This document shows positions 29,357 to 38,698 of a DNA stretch of 64,000 nucleotides, one piece after another. Each line of letters begins with the position of its first letter. The first letter of the stretch is position 1. The DNA lies in contig JASKMD010000003.1 of assembly GCA_030144725.1 (NCBI GenBank), positions 13,846,496 through 13,910,495 on the forward strand, in the 5' to 3' direction. A program made the translations under genes and the position numbers. The notes below the pieces were generated by a model that saw only the letters and a program-made list of their open reading frames with translations, ran no database searches and was not told where the DNA came from. The stretch comes from Haematococcus lacustris. Its lineage: Eukaryota > Chlorophyta > Chlorophyceae > Chlamydomonadales > Haematococcaceae.

Positions 29357-31547
29357 ATGAGCCTCGTTGCCATCGCAGGTGTCAGTGTTGCAAGCATCAT
29401 GGGACTGCAAGCCCAGCTGTATCAGGCACAGGAGTCAGCGCGCTTGGACAAAGAGTCCGGTGTAAACACCGCTGACAAGCAGTCCAGACGCAAGGCTGGC
29501 ATAGATGTGTCAGCCCTGACTGACAAGCGCAATGCTGGGGTGGAGGCAAGGGACCAGAAGGACAAGCTGCACATCAAGGTAGCACCAAGGACATGTTGCG
29601 GCCTGCCCTTCCTTCACTCTGCTGCTCCTCATCGGGCTTTTACTCTGGCAATTGCTCCAAGGAAGAGCCCAGCATTCACGGGCTGTCAATTCTACAGCTT
29701 GCTGCCACGCCCAGGCTGAACGTCCCACTCCATCATGCCCTGTCATGGTGGTTGCTGCAGAGCTCCATGCGTGCGGGTGACCGGTCAGCAGAGTGCTATG
29801 CAGCCCTGGAGCGCAAGGCAGCGTTGTACGAAAAGCTAGGTGGGCAGGCCATGCCAGCTGTCTTGGACATCTGCATCTCTGGGCCGCATCCCTGCCCACC
29901 TGACCTGCTCCTGCCAACCTGACCCGCTCCTGCCCACTTGCCCTGCGTGCTGCTCAGCTGCCCTGTGTGCTGCTCACCTGCCCCTGTGTGCTGCTCATGG
30001 CCACACCACCAGCTCAGGGCACGGCGGACGACAGCGAGGAGCAATACGAGGTGGACTTCCTCTACAAGAGCCAAACCCGTAGTGAATGGTTGGCACAGGA
30101 CGCTGCAGGCGATGCTGAAGGCCCCTACTCTAGCAGGTCTGGCTACCTGGCAGCTACCCCTAACGCAACAGCAGGCGCTGTGGATGGCGGGCAGGGCAGC
30201 CCGGTGCCTAGTGGGCGGGCCATTGACAGCACAGGGCTGGCAGTGGGGGGGTCGGGGGACATGATGAGTGAGGACATGGCACGGGAACGGGAGAGGCGGC
30301 GCTGGGAGCAGGAGCAGCGCGCCAGGAACGAGGAGGAGCAGGAGCAGGACGCAAAGCGCCGCCAACGCACAGAGGTGCGGTTCCTTGTTGCCATAGTGCC
30401 ATGGCAACTTAATGACATAGAACACATCATAAGTGGTATAGCGACCCCATGACGGCAATGAAGGACACAGGCGGATCCAAGCGCATGCCAGAAGAGTGTG
30501 GGCTGCCGGGTCCCCCCCTAAGAGCTACCAGCGTAGCTGGCTACATACCACTCATTCAGCCTCACGCACCTCGCCACTCTGTGCTGCATGCACTGCATGC
30601 AAGCACCTGTTCCTAGCTGTTTAGCGCCCTCCAAGTCAAGGTGCTCCCTGCGCTTTCCCTGCAGCAAAACTGTACCCCACCGTGACGGCACTGTCACTGC
30701 CATGATGAAAGGCATGTGCTGACTGCCACTGCCATGCTTGCGATTGTCGCTGCTCCTGCTGCTCCTGCCCACACCATGGGGCGCACCCTTGCTGCTTGGC
30801 AATCCCAGCTCTGGGGTCTGTAGCTTCCCTCCCTTAGTCAGGGTCTGGGCAGGCCTAGCCCAAGCAGCTTCCTTGGATGCCCGCCTTCCTGGGCCCCTGC
30901 CTGTACACAGTTCACGGCGCTTCTGGCTTGGCTGCTGGCAACACGCCTCCTGGCCTGTCACTCGAGGCAATGCTCCGGCTAACCCTCACCCTCAGACGCA
31001 GTGACCTGTCCACCCTGGTCATGCACTGGCCCTGCTGTGACCCTGGTCGCCTGCCTGGCTTACTACTCCCGTGTCAGCAGCACATCCCCCACCCTTTGAC
31101 GCTGCAGAGTGCCAGTGCGTAGCCTAGGATGAGAGCATGCCTGCTCTCGCAGCCGCCACTCTAGCTGCAACGCTAGCCGCATGAGAGGGTGAGATTTGCC
31201 TGCCCTGCCCTGCTCTGCCCTCCCAGCTGGAACGCAACGGAGCCTCAATACTGAGACTGGTCCTAGCTTACACCTGGGAAGGAGACAGCTGTGCTGCTGC
31301 AGATAGGCTGGCTCAATGGTCAGATTGAAGACTAAAAGCCCGCACCAGTGAGTCATCCTTATCTTTGCCTGGTGCTTGACTGTCACAGGCGGTGTTGAAC
31401 CTAGCCAAGGAAACCAAGCAGAACCGCGACCGTGTTTTGGAGCAAAAGAAGGCGAAGGATGAGCAGGCTCGCAACAAGATCGACAAGCTGAAAGAGGCAT
31501 TTTTGAAAAAGCAGCTCAGCAAGCTGAAAGGCAAGACGAAGGGTTAA
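29357..31547 (+). CDS. CCDC174: CCDC174-like coiled-coil protein
   Basis: Exons in phase: 29357 (or an acceptor at 29379)-29578, 29761-29839, 30013-30374 and 31389-31547. The first has LQAQLYQAQESARLDKESG, then DKRNAGVEARDQKDK, like the [20 protein letters not shown] and NxGVxxRAEKD segments of CCDC174. The second carries ALERKAALYEKL (LEEKAKLYEKM in animals), the third YEVDFLYK (YLVDFTQK) and SEDMARERERRRWEQEQ, and the last a Lys-rich helix ending in LKGKTKG. The family is nuclear and linked to RNA processing/exon-junction factors in animals. The protein is mostly charged coiled coil. A tyrosine-phenylalanine segment usually found before the last helix is not visible. The true first exon is uncertain because GCCATCGCAG at 29370-29379 looks like an acceptor. 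Confidence 0.7.
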
Positions 31548-31557
31548 AAAGGGGGGC

Positions 31558-31650
31558 TAGACTGCAACAACCGGGGCCTTGGGTGGCTTGTCTCGCACCC
31601 GCTTGTACCCCAGGCCTGGGTACTCCTTGCCCTTGGCTGGCAGAGCTGGC
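31558..31650 (-). pseudogene. Fanzor-like C-terminal tail fragment
   Basis: Read on the minus strand it gives LPAKGKEYPGLGYKRVRDKP and a stop, nearly identical to the end of the plus-strand Fanzor-like ORF at 37662-38297. Only about 30 codons remain. It sits 10 bp beyond the CCDC174-like stop and faces it. Confidence 0.7.
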
Positions 31651-31769
31651 AGGTCTGAGTAATGGATGTATTACCATGGATAGCATTTCTGCCCCGATCG
31701 AATGGATGGCGACCTGATGCGCCTTCCATCACGGCCTCTCCGCTTGGATGGTGTCGCTGAATCCCTGAG

Positions 31770-31824
31770 ATGCCGCCGAAAAGGAAACGCAAGCGCCCCG
31801 TCACCCCCGCACAGGGTGCAGCCG
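31770..31824 (+). CDS. possible first exon with nuclear-localisation-like basic run
   Basis: ATG opens MPPKRKRKRPVTPAQGAA and meets a canonical donor G|GTAAGC at 31825. No following exon could be found before the copia LTR at 32100. It may be a gene interrupted by that insertion, whose downstream part would resume after 37286. Not recognised. Confidence 0.3.
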
Positions 31825-32099
31825 GTAAGCCACTAAGCTCGACGACAGGCTAGGCCCCTCGAACGACGCGACGCAGTGTGTACCACTATTAGTTTGCACA
31901 GGCTGTCAGCCTCTCAAGCATTAAGCTGTTAGTTTTGATGAGGTGCCCAGTGGTCATGGGGTTTGCCCAGGAACGTGCCATCGATGTGGGGTTTGCAGTC
32001 ATCAAGGGTGCGACCGAGGATGCTACAACATGTGTGTAGTAGCTGAGTGAGATTACCCACAGGCCGACATGTTGTTCCTTGTTGAATTAGTTTTGTTTG

Positions 32100-32341
32100 T
32101 GAAACAGAAAGAGGCCCTCGCTAAGAGGCAGCGCTTCACCGGACGAACACAGTTACACACTATAGCAAGTATAAAGCCCACCTGAAAGAGAAAGAGGCCC
32201 TCGCTAAGAGGCAGCGCTTCACCGGACGAACACAGTAAAGCACTACGTCACTGAGCGGAGCCTAAAACAGAAGTCACACTTGAGATACAGTTAGCTCAAC
32301 CCCTGATGGGCTGGCTGAACCTAGCATGCCTTGCTCCAACA
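32100..32341 (-). repeat. copia 3' LTR
   Basis: 242 bp. Contains a 53-bp internal direct duplication (32100-32152 and 32183-32235) that ends each time in ACACAG. The left flank is GTTTG. Confidence 0.97.
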
Positions 32342-32415
32342 CACCCCCTCAGGCCAGGCCATCAGACCTCACAACTTAGACTAAACACTCAAAGCCACTG
32401 GGTCTCAGCCCTACG

Positions 32416-35400
32416 TCACAGCTTCACCATTCCCATACCAGCCTTGCAAAACTCAAACTTGACAGAAGGCAGAGCCTTGGTGAACACATCAGCCACATTG
32501 GCTGCAGAGCCACAGAACTTGAAGACCAGCTCACCACGCGCCACCCGCTCACGCACAAAATGATGCAGGACATCAATGTGCTTAGAACGAGCAGATGCAA
32601 TAGGATGCTTGACCAGAGTGAGAGCAGCCTCATTGTCACACATGATGGTGACAGGCTGCACCACAGCAGAGCCCAGAGACAGATCAGCCAACACACCCCG
32701 CAGCCACAGACCCTCCTTCCCTGCTGCTGAGCATGCCATATACTCAGACTCGGTGGTGCTTGCTGCGACTGTGGGCTGCCGGCGGCTAGACCAGGACACT
32801 GCACCCCCATGCAGCATAAACACATGCCCCGTGGTGCTGCGGCGGGTATCTGTGTCACCGGCAAAGTCGGCGTCACAGAACCCCACCAGCCCTGCTGAGG
32901 CCCCATACATCAGCCCCATGGCTGCTGTGTCAGCCACATAGCGCAGCACCCCGCGCAGAACCCGCCAGTGCTCCTTGGTAGGAGCAGACATGAACTTGGC
33001 GAGCACCCCCACAGCATGTGCAATGTCTGGCCGTGACACCACAGCCAAGTGCTGCAGACTGCCGATCACCTCTGCAAAGCTGTGACCCCCCTCTGACTGC
33101 TGCTGCACCCCTTCCCGCTGCAGCTGCTCAGCCGTGCTCAGTGGCACAGCCCGGGGTCTGCTGTCAGCCAGGCCATAGCGGTCTACCACGGACAGAGCGT
33201 ACTGCTCCTGGCTCAACACCAGCTGACGGGCAGCACGGTCCCGGCTGATGCGCATGCCCAGAAACTGCTCCACAGGCCCCAGCTGATGGATATCAAACAC
33301 AGCTGCCAGCTGCTGCTTGACCCACTCGAGCGTCCCCATGTCCCCCTTGCTGACTGCTAGCAGGCAGTCGTCGACATAGACTGCCAACAGCACCTTGCTG
33401 CTGCCCCGCATCATAGTGAACAGGCAGCTGTCTGCAGCTGAGGCTGTGAAACCCAGCTGCTCCAGCTCCTCCTTGAGACGCGCATGCCAGGCACGCGGGG
33501 CCTGGCGCAGGCCATAGAGAGCACGGTGGAGGCGGCAGACCCGCCCCGAGCCATCCTCATACCCGGCAGGCTGGTGCATGTAGATGACCTCTTCGAGCCT
33601 GCCATTGAGAAAGGCTGTCTTGACATCCAAATGCTCTAGCTCCATGTCCTCAGCTGCTGCTACAGCTAGCAGGGCCCGCACCGTGGCATGCTTGCTGACC
33701 GGGGCATGCAGCTCATGGAAGTCAATGCCCTCCCGCTGCAGAAACCCCTTGACCACCAGCCTTGCCTTGAACCGCACTATGCTGCCCCGCCCATCCCGCT
33801 TGACTGAAAACACCCAGCGGTTATCCAGAGGACGGCACCCCTCGGGCAGCTCAACCAGCTCCCAGGTGCCATAGCTCAGCAACGACTGCATCTCCTCATC
33901 AGCAGCCAATGACCACTGCTCTGACTGCGGCCCAGCCAAAGCCTCCTTAATGGTAGCTGGAATTGCTGGCCCCTCTGCAGGAAGCTCTGCCACAGCCACA
34001 GATCTGACACCAGCGAACTCAGGCTGAATACCCCGCAGCCGGCTGGATTGGCGCAGGAGGTTTGCAGCACCACTACCTTCCCCACCTGCTGCACCCGCTG
34101 CGCCACTGCCTCTGCCAACAGCCTCTGTGCCCCCACCACTACCAGCAGCACCGCTGCCAGCCCCTGCGCTGCTGCTGCTGCCAGCCCCTGCGCTGCTGCT
34201 GCTGCCAGCCCCTGCGCTGCTGCTGCTGCCAGCCCCTGCGCTGCTGCCGCTGCCAGCCCCTGCGCTGCTGCCGCTGCCAGCCCCTGCGGTGCTGGTTGCA
34301 CCACCTGGTGGTGCTGGCGCGCGCTCTAGCGGAGCTGGTACAGCTGCTGGCGGTGCAGGCAACTGCACCTCAACCGGCACATGCACAGCATGCGGCACCA
34401 GCACCCCCGGCTCTGGCTCAGGCTGTGGCAAGAGCATGGCCAGATCTGCCTCCCGGGTGGGCAGCCCCCGGTCAAGCTCATCGAACACCACGTCCTTGGT
34501 GATCAAGAGCTTGCCACCAGGTAGCAGCACCTGGTAAGCCTTGCTGCTCAGCTCATATCCTACAAACACCCCCTGCACCGCTTTACTGCCCAGCTTGCTG
34601 CGCATGTGCTCGGGCACGTGGGCATACGCCCGTGCCCCGAACACCCGCAACGCTGACAGGTCGGGCCGCACCCCCCAGAACAGCTCCCAGGGAGTGCCCG
34701 CCTTGCCTCGCACCAGGGACAGGTTGCGCACATAATTGGCAAAGCGCAAGGCATAGGGCCAGAGGTTGACTGAGAGCCCACTGCTGTACAGCAGGCACCG
34801 ACCCTTCTCAAACAGCGTGCGGTTGAGGCGTTCTGCGCTGCCATTCTGCTGCGGGCTGTACGGGGCGGTCTGCTGGTGGATGATGCCTTTCCCACTGAGG
34901 AACTCCCTGACAGCCTGGTTGACATACTCAGTTCCCCGGTCGCTGCGCAACACCTTGACCTTGCGGCCCCCCTGTGTCTCAAACCACTCGACTGCATCCC
35001 TGATGGCTGCTGGCACCTCTGACTTGGCCTTGAGAAGGGCGATGAGTGACAGCCCACTGTGCTCATCAAGGAAGGTGAGCACAAAACAGTAGCCAGCAGC
35101 ATTGGGAATGCGGAGGGGACCGCACACATCAGTGTGCACAAGGTCGCAGGGTGCCGCAACCCGGGCAGCAAGGGAGGGCAGCGTGTCGGCTACACGCCGG
35201 TGCAGCTTGCCCGCTGCACAGCCAGGACACACCCCACTACCTGCTGCTCTGCACTGCCCCGCGCTGAGTTCCACCCCTTCCACCATTCCCTTGCTGATCA
35301 TATCACCCATGGCCCGGTAACTAAGGTGGCCCAGCCTCTCATGCAGCAACTGCGGTGTAACCGCAGTCACAGCTTGCGCTGAGGCGGGCGGCTCACATGC

Positions 35401-37017
35401 CACCACAGCAGGCTGCGCGCTACCGCTGAGCTGATACTGCCTCCCTACTACCTTGCCTTTCACCACCTCCCCCTTGCTGGACTGCATGGTGATGCTGTCA
35501 GCTGACTGCCTGATCTCCCAGCCCTTCTGAGCTGCTGCGAGGGTGGAGAAGTAGTTGGTGCTGGCCTCTGGAGCCCACAACACATCCTGCAGCTCCATCC
35601 TCACCCCATCCACTGCCAGCCGCACCCTGCCCTTCCCATAGGCATACAGCTGCACTGAGCTCTTGCCCAGCCCCATAGGGACTGGCTGTGCAAACCCTTG
35701 ATACCCATGCAGCAAGGAGCGCTCAGGGGTGATGTGGTGACTAGCCCCAGAATCTGCCACCCACACCCTCATGCTGCTGTCCAGCTGCTGGGTAGAGGCA
35801 ACAGCTAGCAAGGCTGGCTCTGCAGCTGGCTCAGGGGCAAGAGAGGCATGCTTGTCGACCACACAGGGCAGCATAGGGGAGAGCCCTACTGCATGGCTCC
35901 AACAGCAGGTCATGTCCCCACAGCTGACCACACTGCCCCCTTCTGCGCTGCAGTTGTGCACCTCAGCCCCACCTACTCCCACACCTGCCTCAGCAGGCAT
36001 GCAGGCAGGCAAGGGGGGGGCTGTGCCAACCACATGGCTGAGTGCGTCCGCATGCACAGCAGCGAGAGTGACACTCGACAACCCTGCTGACCCACTGCTG
36101 TTCTTGCTTGCACCAACCCAACCACCCGCACCACCCCCGTTTGCACCACCACCCTCACCACCAGCCCCACGCCCCGCCATACCACCATCTCGTGCGGGTT
36201 CTGGGCAGTCTCGTGCGTAGTGGCCACGCTTGCCACATTTGAAGCACTTGACGTTGGCGGCTGCCCGTGGGCGTGGCGGTGCGGTTGAGGATGAGGAGGA
36301 GGCTGCCGGCACGGCAGCCGGCTGCGTGCGGCTGCTGCTGCTGCCGCTGCTGCTGCTGCCACCCCCACCACCCCCACCACCCCCACCCTTGCCCCGGAGA
36401 CGCACAGCAGCCAGCTGGGCTGACACTCCAGCCTGCTGCGCACGGGATTCTGCAATCTGCAGCGTGCGCTTGACTTCGGTGAGGGAGAGCGGGGAGCGCA
36501 GAGACCCAAATGTGATGAAGTCCCTTGCATTCTCATACTGCGGCAGGGGAGGCATGGCCTTCAACAAGGCCATGACCTGCTGCGGCTCGCTAACTTGCTC
36601 CTTGACCGCTGACAGCTGCCACACAATCTCCAACAGCCTGCTGTGCACCTGCCCCACAGTCTCACCGGGCTGCATCTGCAAGCTGTTGAGCTGTTCCCAC
36701 AGTTGGTAGCTGTCCGGCTGCTGGTCCGCCAGCAGAGCTTTCCAGGCTGCAGGTGCTGTCTCGGCTGCCACTACAAGTCGCAAGTAGTGCGACTTGCAGT
36801 TGCACAGCAGCCATGCATACGCACGCTCACTGCGAACTGGGTCTGTGTCCTCGCCAACCATTGCCTTCCACAGCCCGGCCAGCCTCAACTGGCCCATCGC
36901 CCCGTGTCGCCATTCGACAAACGAAGTGGCTTCATTCAGGGGCAGTGGCTGTGGCATAAGGACTGCCATCTGTGGCTGCTCGGCTGGAGCGCTGACGTCT
37001 GCCTCTGATTTCACCAT
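32416..37017 (-). CDS. copia gag-pol polyprotein (about 1533 aa, intact)
   Basis: The ATG at 37017 is 14 bp past the primer site; a GTG two codons earlier is also in frame. Domains in order are: gag with zinc knuckle CFKCGKRGHYARDC (about residue 255); protease VADSGASHHIT (about 417); and integrase with HERLGHLSYRAM and CPGCAAGK (about 560-600). The integrase catalytic motifs are DLVHTDVCGPL, LRSDRGTEYVN and PQQNGSAERLNR (about 630, 695, 726). A Ser/Gly/Ala repeat linker follows (about 905-965). The reverse transcriptase has FKARLVVKGFLQREGIDF, HLDVKTAFLNG and YVDD (about 1214), and RNase H has CDADFAGDTDTRRSTTG, ASTTESEYMA and SKHIDVLHHF. No stop or frameshift is present. The protein packages RNA, copies it and integrates the cDNA. 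Confidence 0.98.
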   Translation of the reverse strand: MVKSEADVSAPAEQPQMAVLMPQPLPLNEATSFVEWRHGAMGQLRLAGLWKAMVGEDTDPVRSERAYAWLLCNCKSHYLRLVVAAETAPAAWKALLADQQPDSYQLWEQLNSLQMQPGETVGQVHSRLLEIVWQLSAVKEQVSEPQQVMALLKAMPPLPQYENARDFITFGSLRSPLSLTEVKRTLQIAESRAQQAGVSAQLAAVRLRGKGGGGGGGGGGSSSSGSSSSRTQPAAVPAASSSSSTAPPRPRAAANVKCFKCGKRGHYARDCPEPARDGGMAGRGAGGEGGGANGGGAGGWVGASKNSSGSAGLSSVTLAAVHADALSHVVGTAPPLPACMPAEAGVGVGGAEVHNCSAEGGSVVSCGDMTCCWSHAVGLSPMLPCVVDKHASLAPEPAAEPALLAVASTQQLDSSMRVWVADSGASHHITPERSLLHGYQGFAQPVPMGLGKSSVQLYAYGKGRVRLAVDGVRMELQDVLWAPEASTNYFSTLAAAQKGWEIRQSADSITMQSSKGEVVKGKVVGRQYQLSGSAQPAVVACEPPASAQAVTAVTPQLLHERLGHLSYRAMGDMISKGMVEGVELSAGQCRAAGSGVCPGCAAGKLHRRVADTLPSLAARVAAPCDLVHTDVCGPLRIPNAAGYCFVLTFLDEHSGLSLIALLKAKSEVPAAIRDAVEWFETQGGRKVKVLRSDRGTEYVNQAVREFLSGKGIIHQQTAPYSPQQNGSAERLNRTLFEKGRCLLYSSGLSVNLWPYALRFANYVRNLSLVRGKAGTPWELFWGVRPDLSALRVFGARAYAHVPEHMRSKLGSKAVQGVFVGYELSSKAYQVLLPGGKLLITKDVVFDELDRGLPTREADLAMLLPQPEPEPGVLVPHAVHVPVEVQLPAPPAAVPAPLERAPAPPGGATSTAGAGSGSSAGAGSGSSAGAGSSSSAGAGSSSSAGAGSSSSAGAGSGAAGSGGGTEAVGRGSGAAGAAGGEGSGAANLLRQSSRLRGIQPEFAGVRSVAVAELPAEGPAIPATIKEALAGPQSEQWSLAADEEMQSLLSYGTWELVELPEGCRPLDNRWVFSVKRDGRGSIVRFKARLVVKGFLQREGIDFHELHAPVSKHATVRALLAVAAAEDMELEHLDVKTAFLNGRLEEVIYMHQPAGYEDGSGRVCRLHRALYGLRQAPRAWHARLKEELEQLGFTASAADSCLFTMMRGSSKVLLAVYVDDCLLAVSKGDMGTLEWVKQQLAAVFDIHQLGPVEQFLGMRISRDRAARQLVLSQEQYALSVVDRYGLADSRPRAVPLSTAEQLQREGVQQQSEGGHSFAEVIGSLQHLAVVSRPDIAHAVGVLAKFMSAPTKEHWRVLRGVLRYVADTAAMGLMYGASAGLVGFCDADFAGDTDTRRSTTGHVFMLHGGAVSWSSRRQPTVAASTTESEYMACSAAGKEGLWLRGVLADLSLGSAVVQPVTIMCDNEAALTLVKHPIASARSKHIDVLHHFVRERVARGELVFKFCGSAANVADVFTKALPSVKFEFCKAGMGMVKL

Positions 37018-37030
37018 CGGCACCAGTGCC

Positions 37031-37044
37031 GTGGGCCCATAACC
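37031..37044 (-). promoter_or_regulatory. copia primer-binding site, half-tRNA type
   Basis: Directly after the 5' LTR the minus strand reads GGTTATGGGCCCAC. This complements GGGCCCATAACC, the anticodon-loop region of initiator methionine tRNA (CAU in the centre). Several copia-like elements are known to prime from a tRNA-iMet cut in the anticodon loop. The tRNA match is from memory, not from this window. Confidence 0.7.
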
Positions 37045-37286
37045 TGAAACAGAAAGAGGCCCTCGCTAAGAGGCAGCGCTTCACCGGACGAACACAGTTA
37101 CACACTATAGCAAGTATAAAGCCCACCTGAAACAGAAAGAGGCCCTCGCTAAGAGGCAGCGCTTCACCGGACGAACACAGTAAAGCACTACGTCACTGAG
37201 CGGAGCCTAAAACAGAAGTCACACTTGAGATACAGTTAGCTCAACCCCTGATGGGCTGGCTGAACCTAGCATGCCTTGCTCCAACA
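37045..37286 (-). repeat. copia 5' LTR (promoter copy)
   Basis: Same length and internal duplication as the other LTR (37045-37097 and 37128-37180). On the minus strand a TATA-like CTTTATACTTGC lies between the two internal repeats and is the likely core promoter. Confidence 0.97.
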
Positions 37287-37446
37287 GTTTGGTCTGTTTG
37301 ATCATCGGTCACCGGTGACTGCCCGAAGTTGACAAAGAAGGGAGTGGCTGACAGGGAGTGGAGTGTGATTGTGCATGCTAGCGTAAGCGGGCTGCTAGTT
37401 CCCGAGTGCAACAAAGCGTCAAAATAGCGACAGCTCGCATCGCGTG

Positions 37447-37510
37447 ATGGCTAAGAAGAAGAGGAAGGGCAGCGACAAGCACAAGAAGGGCCCGCCAAAG
37501 AAACCGAAAG
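37447..37510 (+). CDS. possible first exon, Lys-rich (21 codons)
   Basis: ATG opens MAKKKRKGSDKHKKGPPKKP and ends at a GTGCAT donor-like site. A possible acceptor TCCATCGCAG is at 37585-37594. The basic run could be a nuclear localisation signal for the Fanzor-like protein encoded just downstream, but no in-phase splice chain to 37662 was established. Confidence 0.25.
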
Positions 37511-37661
37511 GTGCATGTCCCTAGCCGACTGTGAGCTGTGTCGTGAGCTCCGCGCTATGTAACAACCCGTCGCTCCTGTTGGTTCCATCGCAGCGTCGCG
37601 TTCCCCTCAAGGCAAGTAACGACAGGAGCGTCGGGATGGCTGAAACACGCGCAGACGTCAG

Positions 37662-38297
37662 GTGCGGGTCCGTCCCCGCCTTGTATGTCCCCGCACTGTT
37701 TGTGTCCCGCCCGGGTCAGCCCGGGTCACCACCCGGGTCAGCTCAGCAGTGAACAGCAAGCAGCCCTGTGAGGAGGAGCTGGACCATGATCAGCCCACCA
37801 GGCGTCCAGGTTGGAAGCCCCCAGCAGGGCAGGTGGAACAGCGCCTGGTGCGCCCAGCCTGGAGCCAGCAGCGTGAGCAGCCACTGCGGGGCCTAATGTG
37901 GTGCCCGGTGGTGGCCCCCCGCAAGCCCCCACAGGCCCCACGCAGCAGCCAGGAGGCCACACCGGCAGCAGCCTCAGAGCCAGGGCCCAGCACTCACCCG
38001 CCAGCCAAGGCTGAGCCGGCAGCTGAGCCCGCCAAGGGCAAGGGCAAGTCCCAGGGCAAGGCTGCCAATACAAAGCCACCTCCACAGCCAGGCAGGTGGC
38101 TGGACAGGGACTGCAATGCAGCGCTAAACATGCAACGCATTGGGGAGAGCAGGTGGCGGCCGCTGGAGCTGTGCTTCTGGCCAGACCAGGGAGCGCTGCC
38201 AGCCAAGGGCAAGGAGTACCCTGGCCTGGGCTACAAGCGGCTGCGAGACAAGCCTCCTAAGGCCCAACAGCAGCAGCAGCCTGCTGAGGCACAGTAG
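37662..38297 (+). CDS. Fanzor/TnpB-like protein, C-terminal part
   Basis: The C-terminal 75 residues contain GRWLDRDCNAALNMQRIGES, the RuvC-III Asp and Asn-Ala-Ala-x-Asn signature of TnpB/Fanzor (OMEGA) nucleases, followed by RWRPLELCFWPDQGALPAKG. Upstream there is LRGLMWCPVVAPRKP, where related proteins have the second half of the zinc ribbon, and an Ala/Pro/Lys-rich linker of about 60 residues. RuvC-I and RuvC-II are not seen, so this is either the last exon of a gene disrupted by the copia insertion or a 5'-truncated copy. The first residues of the frame (about 1-40) are probably not coding. A near-identical tail lies at 31558-31650 on the other strand. Confidence 0.65.
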   Translation: MRVRPRLVCPRTVCVPPGSARVTTRVSSAVNSKQPCEEELDHDQPTRRPGWKPPAGQVEQRLVRPAWSQQREQPLRGLMWCPVVAPRKPPQAPRSSQEATPAAASEPGPSTHPPAKAEPAAEPAKGKGKSQGKAANTKPPPQPGRWLDRDCNAALNMQRIGESRWRPLELCFWPDQGALPAKGKEYPGLGYKRLRDKPPKAQQQQQPAEAQ

Positions 38298-38698
38298 TGT
38301 GTGCCCCCCTTTGTTTAGCTGTCATCAACTTACATTAGTGCATGTTTTTCATGCCAAATCTACACAATAGCCCTCGTGGGGCAGGCAATGATGTAGATGG
38401 TAGGCACTCATGCACCATGTCCATGTGCACTGGGTATACTCCACACAGCCCAATAACACCACTTGAGTCGGGCGACTATTGCCCACTAGTGGTCCCTAGT
38501 ATTCCCGCTAGTGGCCACTAGTGGTCCCTGGTGGTCCGGCTCAAATGGAAGCCCTAGTCAGGGACAAGGGGGCTGCAGCGAACCAACACACCCCTGGGCC
38601 TGCAGGGATGGCGTAAAGTTTTCTTCATGTATGATTAATACTCATGCATCTGTCGGCCCTGTTGCCGAGCTACAACGCGGCAGCAAGCGAGCGTCACC
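38298..38698. other. no gene seen; MPP-beta promoter region
   Basis: Contains several ACTAGTGG/CCACTAGT words between 38480 and 38530 and no clear TATA box. Confidence 0.5.

Larger units (their letters stand above)
32100..37286 (-). mobile_element. complete Ty1/copia retrotransposon
   Basis: Two 242-bp LTRs (32100-32341 and 37045-37286) bracket one intact polyprotein frame. The target duplication GTTTG is perfect (32095-32099 and 37287-37291). The LTRs start TG and end CA and differ at one position (AAAGAG against AAACAG at 32188 and 37133). With an open frame, a primer site and a purine tract (GAGGGGGTG next to 32341) all present, this copy inserted very recently and looks autonomous. Confidence 0.98.
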
